A stretch of 64,000 bases of DNA from an uncultured Eubacteriales bacterium (lineage in GTDB: Bacteria; Bacillota; Clostridia; Oscillospirales; Acutalibacteraceae), in assembly GCA_934444365.1 (NCBI GenBank), contig CAKSCM010000004.1:1-64000 (forward strand). Direction: 5' to 3'. The notes beneath the pieces are model-generated. The model was given only the letters and a program-made list of their open reading frames with translations, was not told the origin of the DNA and did not search any database. Below are positions 33,579-42,424 of the stretch, one piece after another. Position 1 is the first letter of the stretch. Each line of letters starts with the position of its first letter. The translations under genes and the position numbers were made by a program.

Positions 33579-33607
33579 TTGCAATCGATTAATTATTGTG
33601 ATACAAT
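33579..33607 (+). promoter_or_regulatory. Promoter of the EF-G2 gene
   Basis: TTGCAA (33579-33584), 17-nt spacer, TACAAT (33602-33607). It leaves a leader of about 80 nt before the TTG start. Confidence 0.75.
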
Positions 33608-33694
33608 TACATTCAGTCGTAAGATAAAAATTCCCCCCGCGCTATCACAATCGACTCAAAAAACTTTTCCGGGGATGAAAGGGTGTCATAAAAA

Positions 33695-35761
33695 TTGAAA
33701 CAGTTCACGGCAGATTTAATTAAAAACGTCGCTATCAGCGGCCACGGCGGTTCGGGTAAAACCACCCTTGCCGAGGCAATGCTGTTTTTAAGCGGGGCAA
33801 CCGACCGTCTCGGCAGAACCCTTGACGGAAACACCGTACTCGATTTCGACAGCGAGGAAAAACGCCGCGCGGCGTCGGTGTCCACCGCAATAGCACCGGC
33901 TCAGTGGAAAGACAATAAAATCAACATAATCGACACCCCCGGTATGTTCGACTTTGCCGGCGGAATTGCCGAGGGCATACGCGCATGCGATACCGTACTT
34001 ATTGCCCTCTCGGGTAAATCGGGCGTTACGGTCGGAGCCGAAAAGGCATACAAAGCGGCCGTAAAGGGCAACAAGGCAAAAATGTTCTTTATAAGCAAGC
34101 TCGACTCGGAGCATGCCGATTATAAAAAGGTTCTCTCCTCTCTTACCGAGCATTTCGGAACAAGCATATGCCCGGTTGTGGTCCCGATTGTTGAGGATCA
34201 CAAGGTAACGGCATACGTAAACCTTATAAACGGGAAAAAAATAACCTATAAGGACGGAAAAAGCACCGCATCTCCGATTGATCTTTCGGAATTTTCGGAG
34301 TATACCTCCCAGTTTAACGAGGCCATTGCCGGAACCGACGAGGAATTAATGGAAAAATTCTTTGCCGACGAGCCGTTTACCCCCGAAGAAATAATTAAAG
34401 GACTTAATCTCGGCGTAAGAAGCGGAGATGTCTGCCCGGTATTCTGCGGCAGCGGTCTTAATCTTGAGGGTGTAGATGTACTGCTTGACGGAATACATTA
34501 TCTTGCCCCCTCGGCCGCCGAGCACGGTGCCGAGACCGCCGAGAACGACAAGGGCGAAAAGGTGGAAGTAAAGGTTGACGAAAACGGACCTCTTGCGGCC
34601 GTCGTATTCAAAACCATTGCCGACCCGTTTGTCGGTAAGCTTTCGTATTTTAAGGTGATCTCGGGCAAGGTTGCGGCCGATATGCAGATTTATAACCCCC
34701 GTACCGGCTCGACCGAAAAGATTCCCAAGGTATTTACCGTAAAGGGTGCAAAGCAGGAGGAAACGCCGAGCGTTCCTGCCGGTGATATCGGCGCGGTCGC
34801 CAAGGTCGGCGGACTTCACACCGGCGACACCATGTGCTCGCCCGGCAATATTTTAAAGCTCGCCCCGGTCGAATTCCCGGCTCCCTGCATTTCAATGGCG
34901 GTAAAACCGAAGAAAAAGGGCGAAGAGGAGAAAATAGTCTCCGGTCTTAATAAGCTCATGGGCGAGGATCCCACCATCAGCCAGCACGCCAACAGCGAGA
35001 CCCACGAGCAGATATTGTGCGGACTCGGCGAACAGCATCTTGACGTTATTGTTTCCAAACTCCGCTCAAAATACGGGGTTGAGGTTGAGCTCTCGGTTCC
35101 GAGGGTTGCCTATCGCGAGACCATCCGCAAGCCGGTTAAGGTTCAGGGCCGACACAAAAAGCAGTCGGGCGGACACGGCCAGTTCGGCGATGTATGGATA
35201 GAATTCTCCCCCTGTGACGACGAGGGTCTTGTATTTGAAGAAAAGGTATTCGGCGGCTCGGTTCCCAAGAACTTCTTCCCTGCCGTTGAAAAGGGATTAA
35301 GAGAAAGCATGGTAAAAGGCCCACTCGCCGGATATCCGGTTGTAGGAATAAAGGCCGTGCTGGTCGACGGATCGTACCATCCGGTCGATTCCTCCGAAAT
35401 GGCCTTTAAAACGGCCGCTTCGCTCGCCTTTAAGGCAGCCTTCCAGACCGCCTCGCCGACCCTGCTCGAGCCGATAGGCTCCCTCAAGGTTTTACTGCCC
35501 GACGATAACATGGGCGACATAATGGGCGACATAAACAAGCGCAGAGGCAGAGTTTTAGGTATGAATCCGGCCGAGGACGGCTTACAGGAATTAACCGCCG
35601 AGGTGCCGATGGCTGAAATGGGCGATTTCTCGACCGTTTTGCGCTCGATAACACAGGGCCGCGGAAGCTTTACCCTTAACTTTGAACGGTACGAGGAGGC
35701 TCCCCAGCCGGTAGTCCAGAAGGTAATTGACGAGGCCAAGGCCGCCGGCGACGTAGAATAA
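33695..35761 (+). CDS. Elongation factor G-like GTPase (EF-G2 type)
   Basis: 688 residues with all EF-G domains. The P loop is ISGHGGSGKTTLAEAML, not the GHVDHGKTTL of canonical EF-G. G3 is IIDTPGMFDF. G4 reads FISKLDSEH where canonical EF-G has NKxD. Domain IV shows VQGRHKKQSGGHGQFGDVWI and EEKVFGGSVPKNFFPAVEKG, with GDIMGDINKRRGRVLGM in domain V. These marks fit the EF-G2 paralogue of Clostridia and Thermotoga rather than the fusA in the str operon. Its cellular role is not settled; it may act in translocation under special conditions or in ribosome recycling. The start is TTG, with AAAGGGTG 10 nt before it. Confidence 0.9.
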   Translation: MKQFTADLIKNVAISGHGGSGKTTLAEAMLFLSGATDRLGRTLDGNTVLDFDSEEKRRAASVSTAIAPAQWKDNKINIIDTPGMFDFAGGIAEGIRACDTVLIALSGKSGVTVGAEKAYKAAVKGNKAKMFFISKLDSEHADYKKVLSSLTEHFGTSICPVVVPIVEDHKVTAYVNLINGKKITYKDGKSTASPIDLSEFSEYTSQFNEAIAGTDEELMEKFFADEPFTPEEIIKGLNLGVRSGDVCPVFCGSGLNLEGVDVLLDGIHYLAPSAAEHGAETAENDKGEKVEVKVDENGPLAAVVFKTIADPFVGKLSYFKVISGKVAADMQIYNPRTGSTEKIPKVFTVKGAKQEETPSVPAGDIGAVAKVGGLHTGDTMCSPGNILKLAPVEFPAPCISMAVKPKKKGEEEKIVSGLNKLMGEDPTISQHANSETHEQILCGLGEQHLDVIVSKLRSKYGVEVELSVPRVAYRETIRKPVKVQGRHKKQSGGHGQFGDVWIEFSPCDDEGLVFEEKVFGGSVPKNFFPAVEKGLRESMVKGPLAGYPVVGIKAVLVDGSYHPVDSSEMAFKTAASLAFKAAFQTASPTLLEPIGSLKVLLPDDNMGDIMGDINKRRGRVLGMNPAEDGLQELTAEVPMAEMGDFSTVLRSITQGRGSFTLNFERYEEAPQPVVQKVIDEAKAAGDVE

Positions 35762-35949
35762 AAGCAAAAGGTAAAGGAAAGAAAAAGCAGACAAAAACGG
35801 TCTGCTTCCGACAAAGACCGTTAGCCGATAGCTTGGGGTTGCTTTTTAAAATAAATTTCCGGCAGCATGTTAACGGCTTTTCGGATTTTCAGGATAATCC
35901 TTTGGTCTTTTGTACGCCCTTTAATTCGGGCGACAATTAAAAATATCAA

Positions 35950-35994
35950 CAAAGCAGTGACCGGCCTTTTTGGCTTTTCACTGCTTTGTTTTTT
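35950..35994 (+). terminator. Terminator downstream of EF-G2
   Basis: Perfect 11-bp stem CAAAGCAGTGA / TCACTGCTTTG, 17-nt loop, followed by TTTTTT. Confidence 0.88.
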
Positions 35995-36112
35995 GTTCGT
36001 ATTACAACCGGCCGGCCTCGCTTTGCGGCCCCGTAAAAGACTTTAGTTTAAAGCCCGTTTTCCGAAACTCATCCCCAAAAAGCGGTTTTGCCGCTAAAAA
36101 ACAAAAAAACGC

Positions 36113-36141
36113 TTGTGTTTTCTTAATAATAATAGTAAAAT
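36113..36141 (+). promoter_or_regulatory. Probable promoter of the E2-like gene
   Basis: TTGTGT (36113-36118), 17-nt spacer, TAAAAT (36136-36141), about 55 nt before the ATG. Matches are moderate. Confidence 0.5.
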
Positions 36142-36201
36142 CAGTATTGTGGGTAATTGTATTATTTTGAAGAGATTTAAAAATCAGGGTGATAACAACC
36201 G

Positions 36202-37110
36202 ATGAAGGACGATACCGTATTGCTGAAAAAAAGGAAGCGCCGTTTCGGCGACCGCTACGACGGATACAGGGTGCGAAAGCTCGATGTGCCGTTTTGGATA
36301 ATTCCGAATATTATGCGCACAAGGACCGATTCCCAAATATTTTTTGAGGAGAAAATAAACATCGGCGAGCTTGAGCGCTACACCCGCCGCAAGCGCTCCG
36401 ACGATATACAGAGCTTAAAGACGGTGCATGTTATAATCGCCGCCATGGTAAGGACCTTCGCCATGAAGCCCAGGCTCAACCGTTTTATCGCCGGCAAGAA
36501 GATATTCTCCCATAACAATCTCCGGTTTTCAATGACCATAAAGCGGCAAATGACGGCCGACGGAGCCGAAACCGAAATTCTCCCCTGCTTTGAGCCGACC
36601 GACACGATATACGATGTAGTGCGCCGCTTTAATGCCGAGCTTGAAAGCAGCCGGGATGAAAACGGCGACGGCCACAACGATACCGACAAATGGCAAAACC
36701 GCTTTATATATATTCCTACATGGCTTAAGACTTTTGTCGTCTTTTTAGTGCGCAATCTTGATAAAATAGGCCTTATGCCTAAATCAATATACCGTGCCAG
36801 CCCCTTTCATTCGAGCGCCTATATAACCGATGTCGGATCGCTCGGTATTGATTCGGTATATCATCATCTTTACGAATTCGGCACCACGTCGTGCTTTATA
36901 GCGGTGGGCAAAAAACAGCTTGAGCCCTTTGTGCGCGAGGACGGCAGTCTCGGCCAAAGGAAGGTCATGAACATCAAGTTCACCCTTGACGAGCGCGTTT
37001 GCGACGGCTTTTACTACGCCGGTGCAATAAAATATTTCAAATCCCTTATTAAGCATCCCGAGCGCCTTGAAGAGGCCGTGTCCTTCGAAGATCTGCCGGA
37101 TGATATGTAA
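36202..37110 (+). CDS. Stand-alone 2-oxoacid dehydrogenase E2-like (CAT-fold) protein lacking the catalytic His
   Basis: 302 residues with the trimeric acyltransferase fold of E2/chloramphenicol acetyltransferase and no lipoyl or subunit-binding domain. The part before the active site reads AYITDVGSLGIDSVYHHLYE and SCFIAVGKKQLEPFV. The active-site motif normally DHRxxDG reads DERVCDG (residues 263-269), so the general-base His is Glu. Residues 165-180 carry a D/N-rich insertion (DENGDGHNDTDKW). No E1 or E3 genes are nearby. GGGTGATAACAACC before the ATG is a weak ribosome site. Either it has lost acyl transfer or it uses another base. ComF follows 60 nt downstream and may share the transcript. 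Confidence 0.82.
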   Translation: MKDDTVLLKKRKRRFGDRYDGYRVRKLDVPFWIIPNIMRTRTDSQIFFEEKINIGELERYTRRKRSDDIQSLKTVHVIIAAMVRTFAMKPRLNRFIAGKKIFSHNNLRFSMTIKRQMTADGAETEILPCFEPTDTIYDVVRRFNAELESSRDENGDGHNDTDKWQNRFIYIPTWLKTFVVFLVRNLDKIGLMPKSIYRASPFHSSAYITDVGSLGIDSVYHHLYEFGTTSCFIAVGKKQLEPFVREDGSLGQRKVMNIKFTLDERVCDGFYYAGAIKYFKSLIKHPERLEEAVSFEDLPDDM

Positions 37111-37169
37111 CCGGCAGCCGGCGTACCGGAATCCGAAAGCAAAACATTTAAATTAAGTTTACAGACTTT

Positions 37170-37964
37170 ATGATGAATAAAAAACCACATCCCCGAAAGC
37201 ATAAATTCTTTGAAATTGTTGCCGATCTGTTTTTACCGCCGCGATGTCCCGTCTGCAAGGCATTGCTGCCGCCTGGATTTACGATTTGCGACGATTGCTC
37301 AGATAAGCTGAATATTTGCCGTACTCAAACACACTACGGCGATATGTCGATGATGCTGCCGGCGGCTTATTTCAGGAGCGTTGAGTTCGACAGCTTTTTC
37401 GCCCCATTCTTTTATGCCGGTGCGGTTAAGGATTTGCTTATTAATTTCAAGTTTGGTTCGCACCCGGAAATTGCCGGATTTATAGCTCGCCAAATGCTTC
37501 CGGCCGCCGAGCAGCTTTTAAGGGAGGGGACCGTCGACGCCGTGACATTTGTGCCGATATCAAGATCACGAAAGCGCATACGCGGCTACGATCAGTCCGA
37601 AATGATAGCGAAGCGTATTGCAAAAGATCTCGGTATTCAGTTTTATGATAAGGCAATCGAAAAAGTATTCGACGTCCCTCCCCAGCACGATCAGAAATAT
37701 TTTTCACGATTCGGAAACGTATTCGGCGCATATGACGCCGACGAGTCGCTGTGCAAGGACAGACATTTTTTACTTATAGACGACATCGCGACCACCGGCG
37801 CGACCCTTAACGAATGCGCCAAAATGCTTAAAATAGCAAATGCCGAGAGCGTTCACTGCCTCACCGCCGCCGTGGTTGAGTCGAAAGAAAACCGTAATTT
37901 TTACCATAATGATGATAATAAAACGGTTATTAATGCCGCCGGACGGTTTACCCAGCAAAAATAG
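37170..37964 (+). CDS. comF: ComF-family phosphoribosyltransferase-like protein
   Basis: 264 residues. The N-terminal zinc-ribbon-like part has RCPVCKALLPPGFTICDDCS (four Cys). A double-CxxC family pattern then leads into the phosphoribosyltransferase domain with FAPFFYAGAVKDLLINFKFG, FVPISRSRKRIRGYDQSEMI and the PRPP loop LLIDDIATTGATLNECA. In Bacillus, ComFC acts in DNA uptake for transformation. The gene's presence here does not prove competence, since no other com gene is seen. No clear Shine-Dalgarno precedes the ATG pair at 37170/37173. The C-terminal tail (NRNFYHNDDNKTV...) is polar. Confidence 0.92.
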   Translation: MMNKKPHPRKHKFFEIVADLFLPPRCPVCKALLPPGFTICDDCSDKLNICRTQTHYGDMSMMLPAAYFRSVEFDSFFAPFFYAGAVKDLLINFKFGSHPEIAGFIARQMLPAAEQLLREGTVDAVTFVPISRSRKRIRGYDQSEMIAKRIAKDLGIQFYDKAIEKVFDVPPQHDQKYFSRFGNVFGAYDADESLCKDRHFLLIDDIATTGATLNECAKMLKIANAESVHCLTAAVVESKENRNFYHNDDNKTVINAAGRFTQQK

Positions 37965-38054
37965 CGAAAAAACAGCGATAAATAACATCTTTTACGAAAA
38001 TGCGAAACGGAAAATCACGGCTTTTCAGATAAAAACAAGGAGGGGCAACGAAAC

Positions 38055-39614
38055 ATGAAACGAATACTTGCAACGGCACTTTGCATTTTGCTCGTGACAC
38101 TTACTGCCATTAGCGGAACAGCACAAGGGGAGGATATTTCTATGCTTTTGACAACCGCAACCGATAATAATTACACTATAACCGAGGACAACGTAACGCC
38201 GCACGGACGCACCTATTTTAACGTAAGAGGAATCAATTTTAACTGGAGCATGTCGGGCTTTTCCTTTTCCTTTAAAGGAACCGGAGCCTCAGTACAGATT
38301 CGCTCAAGATCGGGAGTGCGCTTTGCAGTTTATCTCGACGGCAACACGCAGCCCGAAAAGGAGATATCGGTAAAAACCCTAAAATCCACCTACACCCTTG
38401 CCGAAAACCTCGAAAACGCCGAGCACACCATTACGATTAAAAAGCTTACCGAGGCCGACTGGGGCGGAGTTGCCGCCGCCGACACGATAACGGTTTTCTC
38501 AGGCGAACTTTTGCCGCCGCCCGAAACCTCTTCGCGCACAATTGAATTTATAGGCGACTCGGTAACGGCGGCCTACGGCGTACTGATATCGGACGGCAGC
38601 ATAGACAACTACCGGATCGAGGACCAGGACGCTTCAAAATCCTACTCCTCCTTAACGGCGATGTCGCTCGGATGCGAATTTTCACTTGTCGCCAAAAGCG
38701 GAATAGGCTTTTTCTGCAACAGCGGCGGCGGACTCGAAAACACCATGAAGGACGCTTACGAATATACCGATTATTTTTGCCTTGACAAAACGACCAAATG
38801 GGATTTTTCGGCCCATAAAAGCGACATTGTTGTTATTGCCCTCGGCGACAATGATACGAACTCGCAAGACTCTGCCGCCCATCTTGAGGGAGCGCGCCAT
38901 TTCCTTTCGCTTGTAAGGAAGAACAATCCCGAATCGATCATAATCTGGGCGTACGGCATGTGCACCACCTGGTACGACAACAATATTAAACAGGCCGTAA
39001 AAGAAGCCAACGACGCCGGGGACAAAAACGTGTATTATTTTGCGTTTGATATTATGAACCCGTCCGAAGACGGCGCCGGCGCCGCCGGACACCCGTCATG
39101 CGCAACTCAAAAGAAAAACGCCGACAAGCTGACCGCCTTTATTACCGACCTTACCGGATGGCAAAAGGGTAGCGAGCCCGGCGACGACACCTCCGCCCTC
39201 ACCCTTAAAAATGACAGCAGCCTTACCCTCGAAAACGGGATTCTCTCAAATATCGCCCAGAACACCAAAGTATCTGACGCCGATTTCTTCGCCGACGACA
39301 ACAAGGTCGTATTTTTATCCCCCGACGGCGAGACGCTTAATGACAGCGACATACTTTACACCGGCTGCACGGCCGCAAGGATGTTCGGCGCGAGAGTGCT
39401 TGACAAATGCGAGCTGTCGGTAAGGGGAGACATCGACGGCGACGGCAAGGTAAACGCAAACGACGCATTGCTCGCCCTTCAAAGCGCCGTCGGAAAGATA
39501 AAACTCGCCGGCGCGAAATTCCTTGCGGCTTCCCTTTCCGGAAACAGCAACGTCACCGCGACCGACGCGCTGAAAATTTTGCAGTTCTCGGTAGGCAAAA
39601 CGGCGACAATATAA
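38055..39614 (+). CDS. Secreted CE2-type SGNH esterase with C-terminal dockerin-like repeats
   Basis: 519 residues. Signal peptide about 1-24. Residues about 40-150 form a jelly-roll domain as in carbohydrate esterase family 2. The SGNH hydrolase part is at about 160-370: IEFIGDSVTAAYGV (nucleophile S169), VVIALGDNDTNS (oxyanion Asn), AAGHPSCATQKKNADKL (His346). CE2 enzymes remove acetyl groups from plant polysaccharides. A small beta domain (about 370-455) precedes dockerin-like repeats: GDIDGDGKVNANDALLALQS keeps the calcium ligands, while the second repeat (SGNSNVTATDALKILQ) has lost several. AAGGAGGGGCAACGAAAC precedes the ATG. It lies 90 nt after comF. The alpha-galactosidase at 56017 shares the dockerin type. 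Confidence 0.9.
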   Translation: MKRILATALCILLVTLTAISGTAQGEDISMLLTTATDNNYTITEDNVTPHGRTYFNVRGINFNWSMSGFSFSFKGTGASVQIRSRSGVRFAVYLDGNTQPEKEISVKTLKSTYTLAENLENAEHTITIKKLTEADWGGVAAADTITVFSGELLPPPETSSRTIEFIGDSVTAAYGVLISDGSIDNYRIEDQDASKSYSSLTAMSLGCEFSLVAKSGIGFFCNSGGGLENTMKDAYEYTDYFCLDKTTKWDFSAHKSDIVVIALGDNDTNSQDSAAHLEGARHFLSLVRKNNPESIIIWAYGMCTTWYDNNIKQAVKEANDAGDKNVYYFAFDIMNPSEDGAGAAGHPSCATQKKNADKLTAFITDLTGWQKGSEPGDDTSALTLKNDSSLTLENGILSNIAQNTKVSDADFFADDNKVVFLSPDGETLNDSDILYTGCTAARMFGARVLDKCELSVRGDIDGDGKVNANDALLALQSAVGKIKLAGAKFLAASLSGNSNVTATDALKILQFSVGKTATI

Positions 39615-40339
39615 TCTTTACTAAACACCGGGAAAAATCAAAGATTTTGACCGTTTCGGAGAACATTGAATGACTACATTGCGGTTTTCTCCGCCGGCAC
39701 TTTGTACCTCACAGGCTGCCGCAGGGGCAATTTATGATAACAGCAAATAAAACTCAAGCCTACGGCTTTTTGCCGTGGGCTTAAATAAACCCTATAATGA
39801 CTTGTTAACGGCAGTTTTTAAAAAATCCGAAAAATCTTCTTCCTTTCAAGCCGGCTGCCCGCGCCTACCGACGTGCGACCGGCCGCTTTTACGATAAATC
39901 TAATGTTTTTATTATACTTCGCCTTCGCACACCCTGCCGTGGGGAACGTCGCCGACAACAATCGGATATCGCCGGAAAAATTACCGGCCGCCGTAAAAAC
40001 TCATTAGCTGCATAAAAAGCCCAAAAAGCCATAAACACACCGCCGGTTAAACAGCGTTTTAAAACGCCGCCTGCTTATTTTGTCCGGCAAAAATTCAAGG
40101 TATAAAACCTCAAAGCATAATAAATAAAAACCGTCTGTGATTCCGATAGGAACCGCAGGCGGTTTTTACTTTTGGTTTTTTATGATAATATAAAAGCTAT
40201 CGATCTTACAATTAAATTTATCCGACAAAATAAGCTACGCTGCACTCAATGATAGCATAATGGAAAACTCCGGATATTCTAATAACGGCGGACAAACGCT
40301 GTTTACTTATGTATAGAATATCCACAAATATAGCTCCTG
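39615..40339. other. Long convergent intergenic region
   Basis: 725 nt between converging genes, no gene supported. Holds a small hairpin at about 39757-39781 (AAGCCTACGGC / GCCGTGGGCTT) and the two-way terminator at 40126. The rest shows no repeats or promoters I can defend. Confidence 0.55.
40126..40168. terminator. Bidirectional terminator between the esterase and the membrane protein
   Basis: AAAAACCGTCTG and CAGGCGGTTTTT stem (one G-T pair) with a loop of about 17 nt and A/T runs on both sides. Confidence 0.8.
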
Positions 40340-41122
40340 CTATCTTCGGGGCTTTTTGCGGATTTTTTGTTGCCAGTTGGTCGCCATTTTACGCCGGTGA
40401 AGCTCGGCGGCCGACGAGACTATTGCCCACACCCCGAGTGCGGCCATTAAAATAATTGCAATCCACATAAACCATGCGGCAACGCCCTGGGCGTCCTTTT
40501 CGGTCTTCTCGCTCTGCGAAGAAACCACGGTGTACTTCATCGACTTAAAGGCCGTATCGATCATTGATGCGGCGTTTTCGGTAAGCTCGGGCAGCATGCT
40601 GTCGAGACACAGATCGACCGTATAGCCGTTGAGCACCGTTATGTAATGTATCGATGGCAGCGAGTCCTGTGCGTAGCTTACAATGCGGTAAAAATACGCG
40701 CCGTTTTGCTCGATCTCACCGAGCTCGCCGGCCGATAATGCCTTGCTGTAGGCCTCGCCGCAGATTGCTTTTATCAGCTCGTCGCGCTGTAAATCGTCAA
40801 GCTCGGCCATATTTGCCGCCGCCGTTGACAGATCGCTTTTTGTAACCGAAAGGCTCAGTATATATTTTTCATCCTTTGTAAAGGCATAAAAAACATATCC
40901 TTCGTCAAAAAGAGTGCGCATATCGTCGGCCGTTTTGCCGATCTTATAAAGAATCTCCCGGTTATCACTAAGGTTCTGCTCGGTTAAAATTACGGTGTTG
41001 TCCGGAACGCTTACGGTCACCGTGCTTTTCTGATCGCTTATATCGGTTGCCGCAAATGAGACACAAAAAGGGCACAGCAATGCTACGGCTGCCGCCAGAA
41101 AGATTGCTATACCCTTTTTCAT
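40340..41122 (-). CDS. Exported, C-terminally membrane-anchored protein of unknown function
   Basis: 260 residues. Signal peptide about 1-24 (IFLAAAVALLCPFCVSFAA), an extracytoplasmic domain of about 180 residues (VSVPDNTVILTEQNL, then FYAFTKDEKYILSLSVTKSD, and HYITVLNGYTVDLCLDSMLP), a membrane helix at about 212-235 (AAWFMWIAIILMAALGVWAI) and a basic cytoplasmic tail (HRRKMATNWQQKIRKKPRR). The domain is not one I can name. It follows the M23 hydrolase by 121 nt on the same strand and could belong to the ftsEX-M23 transcript. Confidence 0.75.
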   Translation of the reverse strand: MKKGIAIFLAAAVALLCPFCVSFAATDISDQKSTVTVSVPDNTVILTEQNLSDNREILYKIGKTADDMRTLFDEGYVFYAFTKDEKYILSLSVTKSDLSTAAANMAELDDLQRDELIKAICGEAYSKALSAGELGEIEQNGAYFYRIVSYAQDSLPSIHYITVLNGYTVDLCLDSMLPELTENAASMIDTAFKSMKYTVVSSQSEKTEKDAQGVAAWFMWIAIILMAALGVWAIVSSAAELHRRKMATNWQQKIRKKPRR

Positions 41123-41242
41123 TTTGTATCAGCCCTTGTAAAATTATTATGATCTCCGGGAGTCCGTGTCACAGACGGTGACGGCGTTTATAAATACCGA
41201 TGGTCTGGTACCCGGTGTAACGTCCGCCAAAAGACGGATTAA

Positions 41243-42424
41243 TTAAAAGCTTCTGAAGCGGCGCGGATTTACGGCCGAGCCGTTGACTCTTATTTCAAAA
41301 TGGAGATGCGGACCGGTCGAATATCCGGTTGAGCCGACATAAGCGATAACATCCCCCGCCTTTACGGTCTGGCCGACCGATACGGCAAGCGAGCTGCAGT
41401 GTCCGTAAAGGGTGGTGTAGTTGTTACCGTCCGAGCCGTTGCCGTGGTTTATCATTACATAATTACCGTAGCCGTTGCCCGAATTGCCCGACAAAATTAC
41501 CACGCCGTCGGCCGCCGCATATATTTTAGCACCGTATATTCCGCTGCCGGCAAGGTCAAGTCCTTTATGGGTCTTGCCCCAGCGCGGACCGTATTCCGAC
41601 GTGACTATGTATCTAAAGCTGCCGAGCGGATTTATAAACTGTCCGCCGTCGTAAATTACGCTCGTATCGTTCCTCGCGCTGTTGGCCGCCTCTTTGATCT
41701 TGGCCTCAAGACTGTCAATCTCATTTTGATAGGCTTTGACCTTGTCGTTAAGCTCGGATTTTTTATCCTGCAAGCCGTAAAGAATGGAGTTGAGGCTGTT
41801 CATACTGCTGTCAAGCTCGCGCCTTTTGGCCACGACGTCGCTCTTTAAGGTCTCCTGCTCGTCCTTTTCGGACTGGACCTGAGCGGTAAGCTCGTCAACG
41901 CGCACTATGTCGGCCTTCATCTGCTCCATGGCGTCGTTATCGTACTCGGTGACCTTGCTTATAAGCTCATATTTGTAAAGGAAATCGCCATAATCGTCGG
42001 CGCTTAAAATAAGCGAAAGCGACGAGGTATTTCCGGTTACATACATGGCTCTTATACGCTCAAGAAAGGTCTTTTTGCGCTGTTCGAGCGACTCGGTCAA
42101 TCGCTGCTTTTCGGCCTCGTTTTCCGAGATGGTGCTGTCAAGCTCGGCTATGCGGTTATCGTAAATATCTATCTGAGCCTGGACGTTGTTTATCTGTGCC
42201 TGAAGGGTACTTTTAAGCTCGTTTTGCTTATTTATGTCCTTTTGCAGCTCGGATATTTGATTTTTTATCTGCCTTTGCTTTTCCTCAAGTGCCGATATCT
42301 GATCCTGATAGGACGCCGAACTGACGTTTATGCTCGGAAAAACAATACCGCTAAGCAAGATGATTACCGCAATCGCAAAGCTCAGTATTCTTCTGGCTTT
42401 CGACATATTCTTAATCGATTGCAT
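41243..42424 (-). CDS. EnvC-like M23 murein hydrolase with coiled coil
   Basis: 393 residues. A signal/anchor helix at about 13-33, a long coiled coil at about 38-265 (SALEEKQRQIKNQISELQKD and similar heptads), then a LytM/M23 peptidase domain. HKGLD and GPHLHFEIRVNG supply the zinc ligands; HCSSLAVSVGQTVKAGDVIA precedes them. All expected ligands are there, so the enzyme looks active on peptidoglycan cross-links. The ATG at 42424 overlaps the ftsX stop by 14 nt and has GGGGAGCGATTTTA before it. By analogy with FtsEX-EnvC and FtsEX-PcsB, the ABC pair should activate this hydrolase through its coiled coil. Confidence 0.93.
   Translation of the reverse strand: MQSIKNMSKARRILSFAIAVIILLSGIVFPSINVSSASYQDQISALEEKQRQIKNQISELQKDINKQNELKSTLQAQINNVQAQIDIYDNRIAELDSTISENEAEKQRLTESLEQRKKTFLERIRAMYVTGNTSSLSLILSADDYGDFLYKYELISKVTEYDNDAMEQMKADIVRVDELTAQVQSEKDEQETLKSDVVAKRRELDSSMNSLNSILYGLQDKKSELNDKVKAYQNEIDSLEAKIKEAANSARNDTSVIYDGGQFINPLGSFRYIVTSEYGPRWGKTHKGLDLAGSGIYGAKIYAAADGVVILSGNSGNGYGNYVMINHGNGSDGNNYTTLYGHCSSLAVSVGQTVKAGDVIAYVGSTGYSTGPHLHFEIRVNGSAVNPRRFRSF

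Larger units (their letters stand above)
35762..36201. other. Intergenic region after EF-G2
   Basis: 440 nt with no gene. A hairpin AAGCAGAC / GTCTGCTT (35785-35807) follows the stop closely but lacks a T run. The real terminator is at 35950, and the promoter of the next gene is at about 36113. Confidence 0.55.

Noticed and set aside
37170..37964. Evidence for natural competence from comF
   Set aside because: ComF-family genes are widespread without competence, and no other com genes are in the window.
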